Below, piece by piece: positions 17,343 to 25,070 of a stretch of 43,146 nucleotides of DNA. The DNA comes from Pseudomonadota bacterium (GTDB taxonomy: Bacteria; Pseudomonadota; Gammaproteobacteria; Burkholderiales; Sulfuricellaceae). The position numbers and the translations under genes are program-made. The stretch spans positions 1 to 43,146 of the forward strand of contig JAJYXP010000064.1 in NCBI GenBank assembly GCA_021801705.1, given 5' to 3'. A model generated the notes under the pieces. The model made no database searches and was not told the origin of the DNA. It saw only the letters and a program-made list of their open reading frames with translations. How positions within the stretch are numbered: the first letter of the stretch is position 1; every line of letters starts with the position of its first letter.

Positions 17343-18148
17343 GCAAAATGGTTTTCAATCCCCTGCGCATCCTTGCCGATATCTGGCGCCACCGCTACCT
17401 GCTCGGCCAGCTCATCAAGCGCGATGTGCTGCTGCGCTACCGCGGCGCGATGTTCGGCGTGCTGTGGATTTTCCTCAGCCCGCTGCTGATGCTGGGCATT
17501 TTCGCCTTCGTCTTCGGCCATATCTTCCAGGCGCGCTGGCCCCAGCAGCAGGAGGGACTGCCCTTCTGGCTGATCCTGTACAGCGGTCTGATCGTGTTCA
17601 ACATCTTTGCCGAAGCCGTATCCCGCTCGCCCTCGGCGGTGCGCGGCTACCCCAGCTTCGTGAAAAAAATCATCTTCCCGGTGGAAATCCTGCCCCTGGT
17701 TCCCCTCGGCGCGGGGCTGGTGCATGGCGCATTCAATTTCCTCATTCTGCTGGCGGCACTGGCCTGGACGGGCAATCTGCACGCGCAGGCGCTTTTCTTC
17801 CCCTTCCTGCTCACCCCCCTCCTGCTGCTCGCCCTGGGTTTTTCCTGGTTTCTCGGCGCCTGGGGGGTGTTCATCAAGGACATGACCCAGATCGTGCCGC
17901 TGTTCGTGCAGATGCTGATGTTTTTGTCGCCCGTGTTCTACCCGGTGAGCGCGGTGCCCGAAGTGCTGCGCCCCATCTATTTGCACAATCCGCTTGGTGC
18001 GGTGATAGAGGCCGGACGGGCTGCCGCCCTGGGAACGTCGATTCCTTGGGCTCCCTGGATCACTGCGCTGGCCATTGGTTTGACGGCCGCCATTCTCGGT
18101 TACGCCTTTTTTCAGCACAGCCGCGAGGAGTTCGCCGATGCGCTGTGA
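17339..18148 (+). CDS. Polysaccharide ABC exporter permease (Wzm-like)
   Basis: The 269-residue protein begins [20 protein letters not shown] and has six hydrophobic segments with the ABC2-type signature [24 protein letters not shown] cut across its N-terminal third. This fits the Wzm/KpsM/TagG permease family that exports undecaprenyl-linked O-antigen or teichoic-type chains. Start ATG 17339 overlaps the cysC stop. Its expected ATPase partner (21791) is normally adjacent, but here it is 3.6 kb away behind an insertion island. Confidence 0.9.
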   Translation: MSKMVFNPLRILADIWRHRYLLGQLIKRDVLLRYRGAMFGVLWIFLSPLLMLGIFAFVFGHIFQARWPQQQEGLPFWLILYSGLIVFNIFAEAVSRSPSAVRGYPSFVKKIIFPVEILPLVPLGAGLVHGAFNFLILLAALAWTGNLHAQALFFPFLLTPLLLLALGFSWFLGAWGVFIKDMTQIVPLFVQMLMFLSPVFYPVSAVPEVLRPIYLHNPLGAVIEAGRAAALGTSIPWAPWITALAIGLTAAILGYAFFQHSREEFADAL

Positions 18149-18233
18149 GAAGGCGCTGCATCGCTGCAGCATCAAATCATGAGGAAAAAGTGACATCTGC
18201 CAGCGAGAAATGCGAAACTGTTCATCTTGAAGC

Positions 18234-18342
18234 GAGTAGCCAGTCAACAAGGATCGCAAGGGTATGTAGGTCAGGCTTTAGCCTGACATGTCGGCATGAA
18301 TGCCGACCTACGGTTTCACGTTTCAACATGACTGAACTGCCA
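18234..18342. mobile_element. Diverged MITE-like element 3 (CTAGTAGTCAGTCA family)
   Basis: The left end GAGTAGCCAGTCAACAAGG and the right end GTTTCAACATGACTGAACTG resemble the ends of the 11.0-11.3 kb elements. Internally, two hairpins (TCAGGCTTTAGCCTGA and GTCGGCATGAATGCCGAC) lie between TAGGTC/GACCTA ends. It sits 86 bp after the Wzm-like gene. Confidence 0.55.
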
Positions 18343-18385
18343 GCATGAATAGCCAATATGACAAACAAGCCGCAGCCATAGATCA

Positions 18386-18778
18386 ATGACAACCATCGAA
18401 ACCCTGATTCAGGCCGCCCTGGCACCACACCCCGAGATCAGGCAGGCCATTCTTTTCGGCTCATTGGCCACAGGCCAGGGGCGTCATGACAGCGATGTCG
18501 ATCTGGCCATCGATGCGGGACAGCCCCTGGAAATGCAAGCAAAGATGAAGCTGATGGCGGAACTTGCTGAACGTACCGGCCGTCCCGTTGACTTGATCGA
18601 TCTTCAGACCATAGGCGAGCCCCTGCTGGGGCAGATCCTCAAGCATGGAAAGCGCATCCTGGGCGAAGACGGCCTCTATGCGGAACTCATCAAGCGGCAT
18701 GTGTTCGATGAGGCGGATTTCATGCCGTACTACCGCCGTATTCTCAGGGAAAGGCGAAACGCATGGATAGCGAAGTGA
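18386..18778 (+). CDS. MNT-type nucleotidyltransferase (MntA-like antitoxin) 1
   Basis: The 130-residue protein has the minimal nucleotidyltransferase motif ILFGSLATGQGRHDSDVDLA (about 23-42). MntA proteins neutralise HepT RNase toxins, in known cases by AMPylation. The expected HepT gene starts inside its 3' end (ATG 18763), but only a 22-codon stub remains, so this antitoxin is orphaned. It is the first gene of the island between wzm and wzt. Confidence 0.88.
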   Translation: MTTIETLIQAALAPHPEIRQAILFGSLATGQGRHDSDVDLAIDAGQPLEMQAKMKLMAELAERTGRPVDLIDLQTIGEPLLGQILKHGKRILGEDGLYAELIKRHVFDEADFMPYYRRILRERRNAWIAK

Positions 18779-18831
18779 TCGAGCAAAAACAGGAACCCGT
18801 AGATGCCAGCAAAAGCCAGCAGGAGACATGA
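18763..18831 (+). pseudogene. Stub of a HepT-like (HEPN) toxin gene
   Basis: The frame reads MDSEVIEQKQEPVDASKSQQ then two codons and a stop. MDSEVIEQK is the usual N-terminus of HepT/DUF86 proteins, whose 130-140 residues should follow, and the 16-bp overlap with the MNT gene is the normal pair geometry. The remainder, including the RX4-6H RNase motif, is absent, apparently by a deletion that joined the stub to the next MNT gene. Confidence 0.6.
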
Positions 18832-18832
18832 C

Positions 18833-19126
18833 ATGACACGAGATGACATCCTGAGCTTCCTGAGAGCTCACAAGCAGGAAATGCAACTGAACTACGGAGT
18901 GGCCGTTATCGGACTTTTTGGCAGCTATGCACGCCAGGCTGCGCGGGAAGGCTCGGATATCGACATCCTCGTCGAATTTCAGGCCGAGAAGAAAACTTTG
19001 CGGAATTTCTTCGGGTGCAAGCGATATCTTGAAGAAAACCTGGGAAAACACGTCGATCTTGGCATCGAGAGCGCATTGAAGCCGATGGTGCACGAGACAA
19101 TAAAAAAAGATGTTCTCTATGCCTGA
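18833..19126 (+). CDS. MNT-type nucleotidyltransferase (MntA-like antitoxin) 2
   Basis: The 97-residue protein has motif VIGLFGSYARQAAREGSDID (about 23-42) followed by ILVEF, a compact MntA-type fold. ATG 18833 has AGGAG 7 bases upstream and is better than upstream alternatives. Its stop overlaps the next gene by 8 bp. The downstream partner is a HepT-like gene disrupted by repeats, so this antitoxin is also without an intact toxin. Confidence 0.88.
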   Translation: MTRDDILSFLRAHKQEMQLNYGVAVIGLFGSYARQAAREGSDIDILVEFQAEKKTLRNFFGCKRYLEENLGKHVDLGIESALKPMVHETIKKDVLYA

Positions 19127-19472
19127 ACACCATCACCAGCTTTATCTCACGGACATACTGGATTCTGGGCGTGCAATCCAGTCCTATGAGGCAATTGCAA
19201 AACTCGTCATTCCGGCGAAAGCCGGAATCCAGTGCTTTTGTAACATATTGAAATTCCTGGATTCCGGCTTTCGCCGGAATGACGGATTTTTACCTTTTTG
19301 GACTTTTGCAACCGCCTCCTATGTACAAGACATTGCCTTCGAACAGTTCATTGTCGAGAGGATGCGCTGCGCAGCCGTCATACGTGAATTCGAGATTATC
19401 GGCAAAGCGGTTGGAAAGCTCCCGGAAACAATCAAGTCATCAAAAATGAAATGGAGTCTGATCTTGGGGTAG
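19119..19472 (+). pseudogene. HepT-like (DUF86) toxin gene interrupted by two repeat insertions
   Basis: The N-terminal LYLTDILDSGRAIQSYEA and the later VQDIAFEQFIVERMRCAAVI plus FEIIGKAVGKLPETIK match DUF86/HepT-like proteins. Between them about 40 codons derive from a CATTCCGGCGAAAGCCGGAA inverted pair and its flanks (peptide KLVIPAKAGIQ and onward), in frame. The end is cut in the conserved 'W..I.GFRN' region by a MITE at 19471. The residues LGF-PNIHEE beyond that MITE may be the continuation. A functional HEPN site cannot be assembled. Confidence 0.75.
19205..19284. repeat. REP-like inverted pair inside the HepT-like gene
   Basis: Two 28-base arms (19205-19232 and 19257-19284) are perfect inverted copies, each itself a palindrome around ATTCCGGCGAAAGCCGGAAT. 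Related palindromes occur in MITE 2, at 33629-33655 and in the 33.7-kb MITE copy. Confidence 0.85.
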
Positions 19473-19667
19473 GGTAAATTTGTTCTCCTCCCCTCTCCCG
19501 CTTGCGGGAGAGGGGCTGGGGGAGAGGGAGCGTACTGGAACATGAGGTTTCTTCAAGGGTTTTCCCTCTCCCTAACCCTCTCCCACAGGTGGGAGAGGGT
19601 ACAAGACAGCATGGCTTCCCCGTCAATATTAATCAATCAGTTACGGGGAGAACAAATTTACCGTGGC
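19471..19667. mobile_element. MITE-like element with GGTAAATTTGTTCTCC ends
   Basis: Inverted ends GGTAAATTTGTTCTCC (from 19473) and GGAGAACAAATTTACC (to 19662) enclose two CCCTCTCCCGCTTGCGGGAG-type hairpins. The 8-base sequence CTTGGGGT flanks it on both sides (19463-19470 and 19668-19675), a likely target duplication. Insertion truncates the HepT-like gene. Confidence 0.7.
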
Positions 19668-19701
19668 CTTGGGGTTTCCAAATATCCATGAGGAGATGTT
19701 T

Positions 19702-20025
19702 ATGTTAAGCCCGGAAAATATCGCAGAAGCTGCGCGGCGTCTGATTGCTGAAGCCGGCAAGCCGGTCAAGGTCATATTATTTGGCTCCTACGCCAGGGGA
19801 GAGGCGGATAACGCTTCCGATCTGGACCTGATGGTCGTGGAACATGATCTGCCGGACAAGGCTGCCGAATATCTCCGCCTCAAGGGTGCCATTGGCCGTG
19901 TGGGTGTTGGCGTCGATCTCCTGTTGCTGTCCGAACAGGAATTCGAACGTCGCAGCCAAGTGCCGGGAACCGCAGCCTACTGGGCGAAAAAAGAAGGAAA
20001 AGTGCTTTATGACGCCGCAGCGTGA
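19702..20025 (+). CDS. MNT-type nucleotidyltransferase (antitoxin) 3
   Basis: The protein of about 107 residues has motif VILFGSYARGEADNASDLDL followed by MVVEHD, a clear minimal nucleotidyltransferase. ATG 19702 is chosen because GAGGAG lies about 6 bases upstream; ATG 19696 is in frame but too close. It overlaps a HEPN reading frame by 17 bp, the usual operon geometry for such pairs. The HEPN partner is cut after 21 codons by a mobile element. Confidence 0.88.
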   Translation: MLSPENIAEAARRLIAEAGKPVKVILFGSYARGEADNASDLDLMVVEHDLPDKAAEYLRLKGAIGRVGVGVDLLLLSEQEFERRSQVPGTAAYWAKKEGKVLYDAAA

Positions 20026-20242
20026 AGAAGCAGAACGCTTCCTGCGCCTGGCCAGGCGCGACCAGGCTGCTAGTGTAGTGCTTCGTAAATTGCGATACAT
20101 GCATCACTGGACGCACCTCCCTCATCCCCAGCCCTTCTCCCGCAGGGCTAATCTATGCACACATCTTTGCAAGCTGTTGATTTTACTCCCCTCCCCCGCT
20201 TGCGGGGGAGGGGTTGGGGGAGAGGGAAAAAGGGCATGTTAA
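20009..20242 (+). pseudogene. HEPN-domain gene truncated by MITE insertion
   Basis: The genuine codons read MTPQREEAERFLRLARRDQA and one more alanine, a typical HEPN N-terminus overlapping the MNT gene. At 20070 the sequence enters a MITE with CTAGTGTAGTGCTTC ends, and the frame continues only as repeat-derived peptide to 20242. No HEPN continuation is recognisable beyond the element's right end at 20426, so the 3' part is lost or very diverged. Confidence 0.75.
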
Positions 20243-20426
20243 TCAACCAATTCCCTCTCCCTAGCCCTCTCCCGCAAGCTGGAGAGGGGACTTGTGTGCA
20301 TAGATTAGCCCGCAGGGAGAAGGGAGTTTAAGGCCCCTCGCCCTCCGGGAGAGGGGTTGGGGTGAGGGGAACCCGCTTGCAGTGCTCTGCGGCTTAAGTG
20401 CCAAACAGAATGAAGCACTACACTAG
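20070..20426. mobile_element. Outer MITE-like element, CTAGTGTAGTGCTTC ends
   Basis: A perfect 15-bp terminal inverted repeat CTAGTGTAGTGCTTC bounds 357 bp without coding potential. TA within CTAG is a plausible target duplication. The right part (20338-20410) is homologous, in reverse orientation, to 36262-36342. A second element is nested inside at 20145-20311. Confidence 0.8.
20145..20311. mobile_element. Nested 167-bp MITE-like element, GGGCTAATCTATGCACACA ends (copy A)
   Basis: Inverted ends GGGCTAATCTATGCACACA and TGTGTGCATAGATTAGCCC enclose two hairpins made of CCCTCTCCCGCAAGC-type palindromes. It is flanked on both sides by GCA, consistent with a 3-bp target duplication. A same-length, near-identical copy lies at 36343-36509. 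Confidence 0.85.
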
Positions 20427-20540
20427 CGGCGCCTACTTTTGGCTCTATGGTGAGGAATTTAGGATAAATCCATATAACACGGACTTGTATTCCGGGATTC
20501 TGGTTTCAAAATTCCGGATTGCACGATACAATGCAAGGCT

Positions 20541-21794
20541 ATGAGCGTGCACATTTTACTCTACCCGCGCCTCCTCGAAACCCGTATTGCCGAAGCCCTT
20601 GCGGACACACCCGTTGTGCTTGTCGCCGGTCCCCGCCAGGCTGGCAAGACAACGCTGGTTCGTCAAATGGCTGTTCAAAGAGGGCTGCGCTACCTCACCC
20701 TCGACGACGAAGTCACGCTGCTGGCGGCCAGGGAAGACCCAGCGGGACTGATCCGCAGCCTGGACCGCGCCGTCATCGATGAAATTCAGCGCGCCCCGCA
20801 ATTGCTTCTGGCCATCAAGAAGAGCGTGGACGAAGATCGCCGTCCTGGCCGCTTCCTCCTCACCGGCTCGGCCAATCTGATGGCGTTGCCCACGGTGGCC
20901 GATTCGCTGGCCGGGCGCATGGAAACGCTGACACTGCTGCCGCTTTCTCAAAGCGAGATCCACCGTGCCACGGCGAACTGGCTGGATGACGCTTTTGCCG
21001 GAAAATTGCTCAGGTCACCCGCGCCCCTGGTAGGCGACGCCCTTGCCGAAGCTGTGCTGTGCGGCGGCTACCCTGAAGCAATTTCGCGCGGCACGGCCCG
21101 CAGGCGCGCAGCTTGGGGCAAGCAGTATATCGATGCCATCATCCAGCGTGACGTTCGAGATGTGGCCAGCATCGACAAACTTGACCAGTTGCCTCGCTTT
21201 TTGCGTGCATTGGCCCAGATCTCGGGCCAACTGTGCAACTACACCCAACTGGGCGGTCAAGTCGGGTTGGATAGCAAGACCGCCTCTCGCTATATCGGCG
21301 TATTCGAACAGATGTACCTGCTCAAGCGAATTGAAGTATGGGCGAAAAATCGACTCAGCCGAGTCGTGAAGACCCCCAAAATGCAATTCATCGATGCAGG
21401 CCTGCTGGCCACGTTGGCGGCGCCCTCGCCAGACGCCATAAAACAGGATCGCAGCCGCTTCGGCGCTATTCTCGAAACCTTCGTTTTCGGGGAACTGCTC
21501 AAGCACGCGGTTACCGCCGATGGGGAGTATCAGTTATATTACTACCGCGACCATGACCAATATGAAGTTGATTTTGTCATGGAAAACACCGTGGGTGACG
21601 TGATCGGGGTGGAAGTGAAAGCATCGGCAACGGTCAAGGAAAGTGATCTGCGCGGCCTCAAGCGCCTGGCCACCTTGGCGGGTGAGCACTTCAAGCTTGG
21701 CGTTATCCTCTACGATGGCAAAGAAACCTTGCCCATTGGGGATAGCCTGTGGGCAGCGCCCATTTCCAGCTTATGGGGACACAAACTGAAATGA
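20541..21794 (+). CDS. AAA-type ATPase with DUF4143 C-terminal domain
   Basis: The 417-residue protein has Walker A VAGPRQAGKTTLVRQMA (about 29-45), a Walker B-type RAVIDEIQRAPQLL and the sensor segment RFLLTGSANLMALP. A DUF4143 nuclease-like C-terminal domain follows, with FGELLKHA, YYYRDHDQYEVDFVMENT and VGVEVKASATV. These proteins are common in accessory regions and their role is unclear. It overlaps the Wzt-like start by 4 bp (ATGA), so it is translationally coupled to a polysaccharide exporter gene. Confidence 0.88.
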   Translation: MSVHILLYPRLLETRIAEALADTPVVLVAGPRQAGKTTLVRQMAVQRGLRYLTLDDEVTLLAAREDPAGLIRSLDRAVIDEIQRAPQLLLAIKKSVDEDRRPGRFLLTGSANLMALPTVADSLAGRMETLTLLPLSQSEIHRATANWLDDAFAGKLLRSPAPLVGDALAEAVLCGGYPEAISRGTARRRAAWGKQYIDAIIQRDVRDVASIDKLDQLPRFLRALAQISGQLCNYTQLGGQVGLDSKTASRYIGVFEQMYLLKRIEVWAKNRLSRVVKTPKMQFIDAGLLATLAAPSPDAIKQDRSRFGAILETFVFGELLKHAVTADGEYQLYYYRDHDQYEVDFVMENTVGDVIGVEVKASATVKESDLRGLKRLATLAGEHFKLGVILYDGKETLPIGDSLWAAPISSLWGHKLK

Positions 21795-23020
21795 CCGACG
21801 ACATCGCCATATCGGTCAAAAATCTCACCAAGAAATACCGCATTTTCGGCCACCCCGGCGACCGCATCAAGCAGGCGCTGACCTTTGGCCGGGTTCGCTT
21901 TCACCGGGAATTCACGGCCTTGCAGGATGTTTCCTTTGAAATCAAAAAAGGAGAAACCGTCGGCATCATTGGCCGTAATGGGTCGGGCAAGAGCACCTTG
22001 CTGCAACTGGTTTGCGGTATTCTCAAGCCGACATCGGGTACGGTACAGGTCAATGGCCGTGTTTCCGCTCTGCTGGAATTGGGCGCAGGGTTCAACCCGG
22101 AATTCACGGGGCGGGAAAATGTCTATTTCCAGGGCGCGGTGATGGGGCTGACGAAAGCGGAAATGGATGTGCGTTTCGACGAGATTATTAGCTTCGCAGA
22201 TATCGGTGAGTTTATTGATCAGCCAGTACGGATTTATTCCAGTGGTATGTTTGTTCGGCTCGCGTTTGCTGTGGCAGTCAATGTTGATCCAGATATTCTA
22301 ATCGTGGATGAGGCTTTAGCAGTGGGGGATATGGAGTTTCAAGAAAGATCAATCTCGCGGATGAAAAGCTTGCGGAGTAATGGAACTACCATTCTTCTCG
22401 TGACCCACGCAATACCGGCAGTCAGAAACTTTTGTCGACATGCGATTTGGCTTGATGATGGGGGGGTGATGCAAAGCGGTGAGGCGGACAAGGTTTGTTT
22501 TGCCTATCAGAAGCATATTGAGCAAGACCTGCATAGGAAAGAGCAGATAAGAGCAGATTTGTCGCTTTCCGCCCAAAAAACCAGGAGCATCCATCAGTCT
22601 GGGCGCGAGAAAAGCATCACAATTACTGATGCTACAGTGGCAAGCCAGCATTTAGATGTGGGCGGTAGTTTGACCCTACGCTTTTCGTTGTACTTCTCTG
22701 AGTCGACATGGTCGGCTACTGAATTTGGGTTGGGTGTCAAAATCCATAATGATAAAGGTAGGCTGGTCGCGGTTTTTAACACTATTCGGGATAACATTAT
22801 ACTTGCAGGAAACGTGCAGGAGGTCAGCCTTTTGCTGCCACACACCTGCTTTATGCCCGGCCACTATTGGGTTTCCGCCAATGTTTGTGATGGCAATGTT
22901 CTGTTCGCTTACGATGAATTTGAGCGTTGCTCCTCGTTTGAAGTGTTAAGTGAATTCAATCGGATGGGAATCCCTCGATGGGAAGGAGAGGTGGCGTGTG
23001 AGCATACTTGGCTTTGGTGA
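21791..23020 (+). CDS. Polysaccharide ABC exporter ATPase (Wzt-like) with C-terminal glycan-binding domain
   Basis: The 409-residue protein has an ABC domain with GRNGSGKST (61-69), the YSSGMFVRLAFAVAV signature and ILIVDEALAVGD. An extra C-terminal beta-sandwich (about 280-405) resembles the Wzt domain that recognises the modified chain terminus. It should pair with the Wzm-like permease at 17339. Base composition shifts inside the gene near 22190, from host-like GC to AT-richer, suggesting a recombination joint. Start ATG 21791 overlaps the DUF4143 gene stop. Confidence 0.92.
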   Translation: MTDDIAISVKNLTKKYRIFGHPGDRIKQALTFGRVRFHREFTALQDVSFEIKKGETVGIIGRNGSGKSTLLQLVCGILKPTSGTVQVNGRVSALLELGAGFNPEFTGRENVYFQGAVMGLTKAEMDVRFDEIISFADIGEFIDQPVRIYSSGMFVRLAFAVAVNVDPDILIVDEALAVGDMEFQERSISRMKSLRSNGTTILLVTHAIPAVRNFCRHAIWLDDGGVMQSGEADKVCFAYQKHIEQDLHRKEQIRADLSLSAQKTRSIHQSGREKSITITDATVASQHLDVGGSLTLRFSLYFSESTWSATEFGLGVKIHNDKGRLVAVFNTIRDNIILAGNVQEVSLLLPHTCFMPGHYWVSANVCDGNVLFAYDEFERCSSFEVLSEFNRMGIPRWEGEVACEHTWLW

Positions 23021-23843
23021 CTGGCGTTTGCGCAAGTCCGAGCGTATTGTAGTTTGCAACAAAGAGCTCCTAACGGGCAAACATCTTCTAATTGGAATAA
23101 CTCGGGTTCGCAATGAGTCGCTGGTTCTGCGCGATACGCTTGATTATGTTGGCGCTCATGTCGATGCAATTGTTGCGTACGACGATGCAAGTACTGACGA
23201 TACGCTCGACATTCTCCGTAATCACCCTAAGGTGGCGCTGGTTATCGAAAATGCCTTGTGGGAAAGTGATATTGTTGCGCGTCTCTCTGCCGAAACGAGG
23301 CACAGAGGCCTCTTGCTTCAGGTTGCGCGTTCGCAGTTGAATTTCGAATGGACACTTTGCTTCGATGCTGACGAACGAGTGATTGGTAACCTTCGTGATT
23401 TCATTGAGGGCGCTTCCGCTACCAAGTGCAATGGTGTACGTATTCGGTTGTTCGACGCCTATATGACGCCTGATGATCAAGCATCCTTCGTGCATGGGCA
23501 AAGTCTGCTCGACTTCCGTCGATTTTTTGGACCCGAAAGAAGGGATATTCTGATGTTGTGGAAAAATCTGCCACACGTCCTCTATAAGGGGCTAGATGCA
23601 AGAGAGCCAATGGGGGTCGATCGAGTGGTAACGGATTTTTATTGCCAGCACTACGGAAAAGCGATATCGGTCATGCAATGGGAGGAAACGTGTGATTACT
23701 ACGTCAAGCATTTTCCATTCGAGACCTATGGGAGCAAATGGCTCGGTCGAAAAGGGCACGCAATTCATACCCAGTCTGACTTTTCAAGGCCGCTATTTGA
23801 GTGGGGTGGCGCGCTTTTTAAGAACGCGGTTGTGGTCAACTAG
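22998..23843 (+). CDS. Glycosyltransferase family 2-like protein
   Basis: GTG 22998 is chosen because GGAAGGAGAGG lies just upstream; it overlaps wzt by 23 bp. The 281-residue product has LIGITRVRNESLVLRDTLDY near residue 32, a DDASTDDT nucleotide-sugar motif and CFDADERV, the GT-A DxD region. It ends with a 'WLGRKGHAIH' segment. It is probably a cytoplasmic transferase for the exported glycan. AT-rich codon use differs from the core genes. Confidence 0.82.
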   Translation: MSILGFGDWRLRKSERIVVCNKELLTGKHLLIGITRVRNESLVLRDTLDYVGAHVDAIVAYDDASTDDTLDILRNHPKVALVIENALWESDIVARLSAETRHRGLLLQVARSQLNFEWTLCFDADERVIGNLRDFIEGASATKCNGVRIRLFDAYMTPDDQASFVHGQSLLDFRRFFGPERRDILMLWKNLPHVLYKGLDAREPMGVDRVVTDFYCQHYGKAISVMQWEETCDYYVKHFPFETYGSKWLGRKGHAIHTQSDFSRPLFEWGGALFKNAVVVN

Positions 23844-23894
23844 CTTAGCCTTTGAGTTTTCTTGAGTCCCTCAAAAAGGAGCTTGGTCTGCCAA

Positions 23895-25070
23895 TTGATA
23901 ACAACTAAAGTTGGGCGTGCACTTATCGCTACTCATAATTTAACCGATTATGCAGGCTCGGAAATTTTTACATTGGAGCTTGCGACTGAGTTGCGCGAAA
24001 TGGGGTGGGAAGTTTGGGTCGCCGCCTTCCTGTCAGGCGAGCCTATGGCGTCTGAATTCGAGAAACTGGGATTTCGGATTTTTGACATCCTCGCGGCAGA
24101 CTCGGTAATCAGCAATGCCAAGTTCGACTTGGCGTGGATACACCATACCCCTGTATTTTATGAGCTTTTTCTGACCAATAAGATAGAAGCTGCAATGGTT
24201 GTTTTCTGTAGTCTTTCACCTTTCGAGCCCCTTGAAGCGGTACCTGCATACAGAGGAAATCTCGATCTGTTATTGGCCAACTCTATCGAGAACAGGAATT
24301 TCATAACAAAAGAACTCGGATTGAAAAGTGACCAAGTTGTCGTTTTTCAAAATGCCGTGCCCCATATTTATTGGGATTATCTCAAGGAGTTCCACAGCCC
24401 TGTATTGAGGAGTATAGCCGTCATCAGCAACCATCCTCCTCTTGAGGTATTGGAGGCTGCGGCAATTCTCAAGGGAAATGGGGTTGACGTCACCCACATT
24501 GGAAGAGGCGGCACTCCGATGTTGATGAGTCCCAACCACTTGCTGAATTATGATGCGGTAATAACTATAGGTAAAACTGTACCTTATTGTTTCGCGCTGA
24601 AGGTGCCTGTCTATTGCTACGATCATTTTGGAGGGCCCGGTTGGTTCAATGAGGATAACTTCGATCTTGCCAGTCAGAACAACTTTTCCGGTCGCGGTTT
24701 CTTAAAAAAATCACCGGAAACCATTTTTCAAGAGATAGTTAATGGATATTGCGGATCGGTTCGCAGGCTGGATGTGTACAGAAATCATGCAATGAATTCT
24801 CACAACCTAGGTAAGAATCTGGAACTGCTTTTTAGCCAGCCCAGAATGCCCTTACCTAAACAATTAAATGTCACAGATAGCAAACAAACTTTAAAGCAGC
24901 ATGCCCAATATATGCGGCTCGCTAAAATTCTAAGTGTCCGTGAAGCAGAGCTTAGTGCGTGCAACAAAGAAATCTCACGCGTCAAGTCTACGTTTTCCTG
25001 GCGTCTAACCGCCCCATTTCGTGTTGCCTACAATTTTATACGCCGCATATGGGCGTCTGCTGACAATTGA
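23895..25070 (+). CDS. Glycosyltransferase (GT4-like), sugar chain assembly
   Basis: The N-terminal GRALIATHNLTDYAGSEIFT is the typical GT-B opening loop of family 4-like enzymes. The rest is weakly conserved, with LLANSIENRNFITKELGL and VIGKTV-type segments. TTG 23895 is preferred (AAAAAGGAG 13 bases upstream, product starting ITTKVGRALIATHN), but TTG 23862 in the same frame is possible. About 391 residues; the tail (from about 345) is a helical SxREAELSACN-like extension. It lies in the AT-rich part of the locus. Confidence 0.75.
   Translation: MITTKVGRALIATHNLTDYAGSEIFTLELATELREMGWEVWVAAFLSGEPMASEFEKLGFRIFDILAADSVISNAKFDLAWIHHTPVFYELFLTNKIEAAMVVFCSLSPFEPLEAVPAYRGNLDLLLANSIENRNFITKELGLKSDQVVVFQNAVPHIYWDYLKEFHSPVLRSIAVISNHPPLEVLEAAAILKGNGVDVTHIGRGGTPMLMSPNHLLNYDAVITIGKTVPYCFALKVPVYCYDHFGGPGWFNEDNFDLASQNNFSGRGFLKKSPETIFQEIVNGYCGSVRRLDVYRNHAMNSHNLGKNLELLFSQPRMPLPKQLNVTDSKQTLKQHAQYMRLAKILSVREAELSACNKEISRVKSTFSWRLTAPFRVAYNFIRRIWASADN

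Noticed and set aside
19502-19708. Short open frame within the GGTAAATTTG-ended MITE
   Set aside because: It is translated palindromic repeat DNA with no ribosome-binding site or protein-like features.
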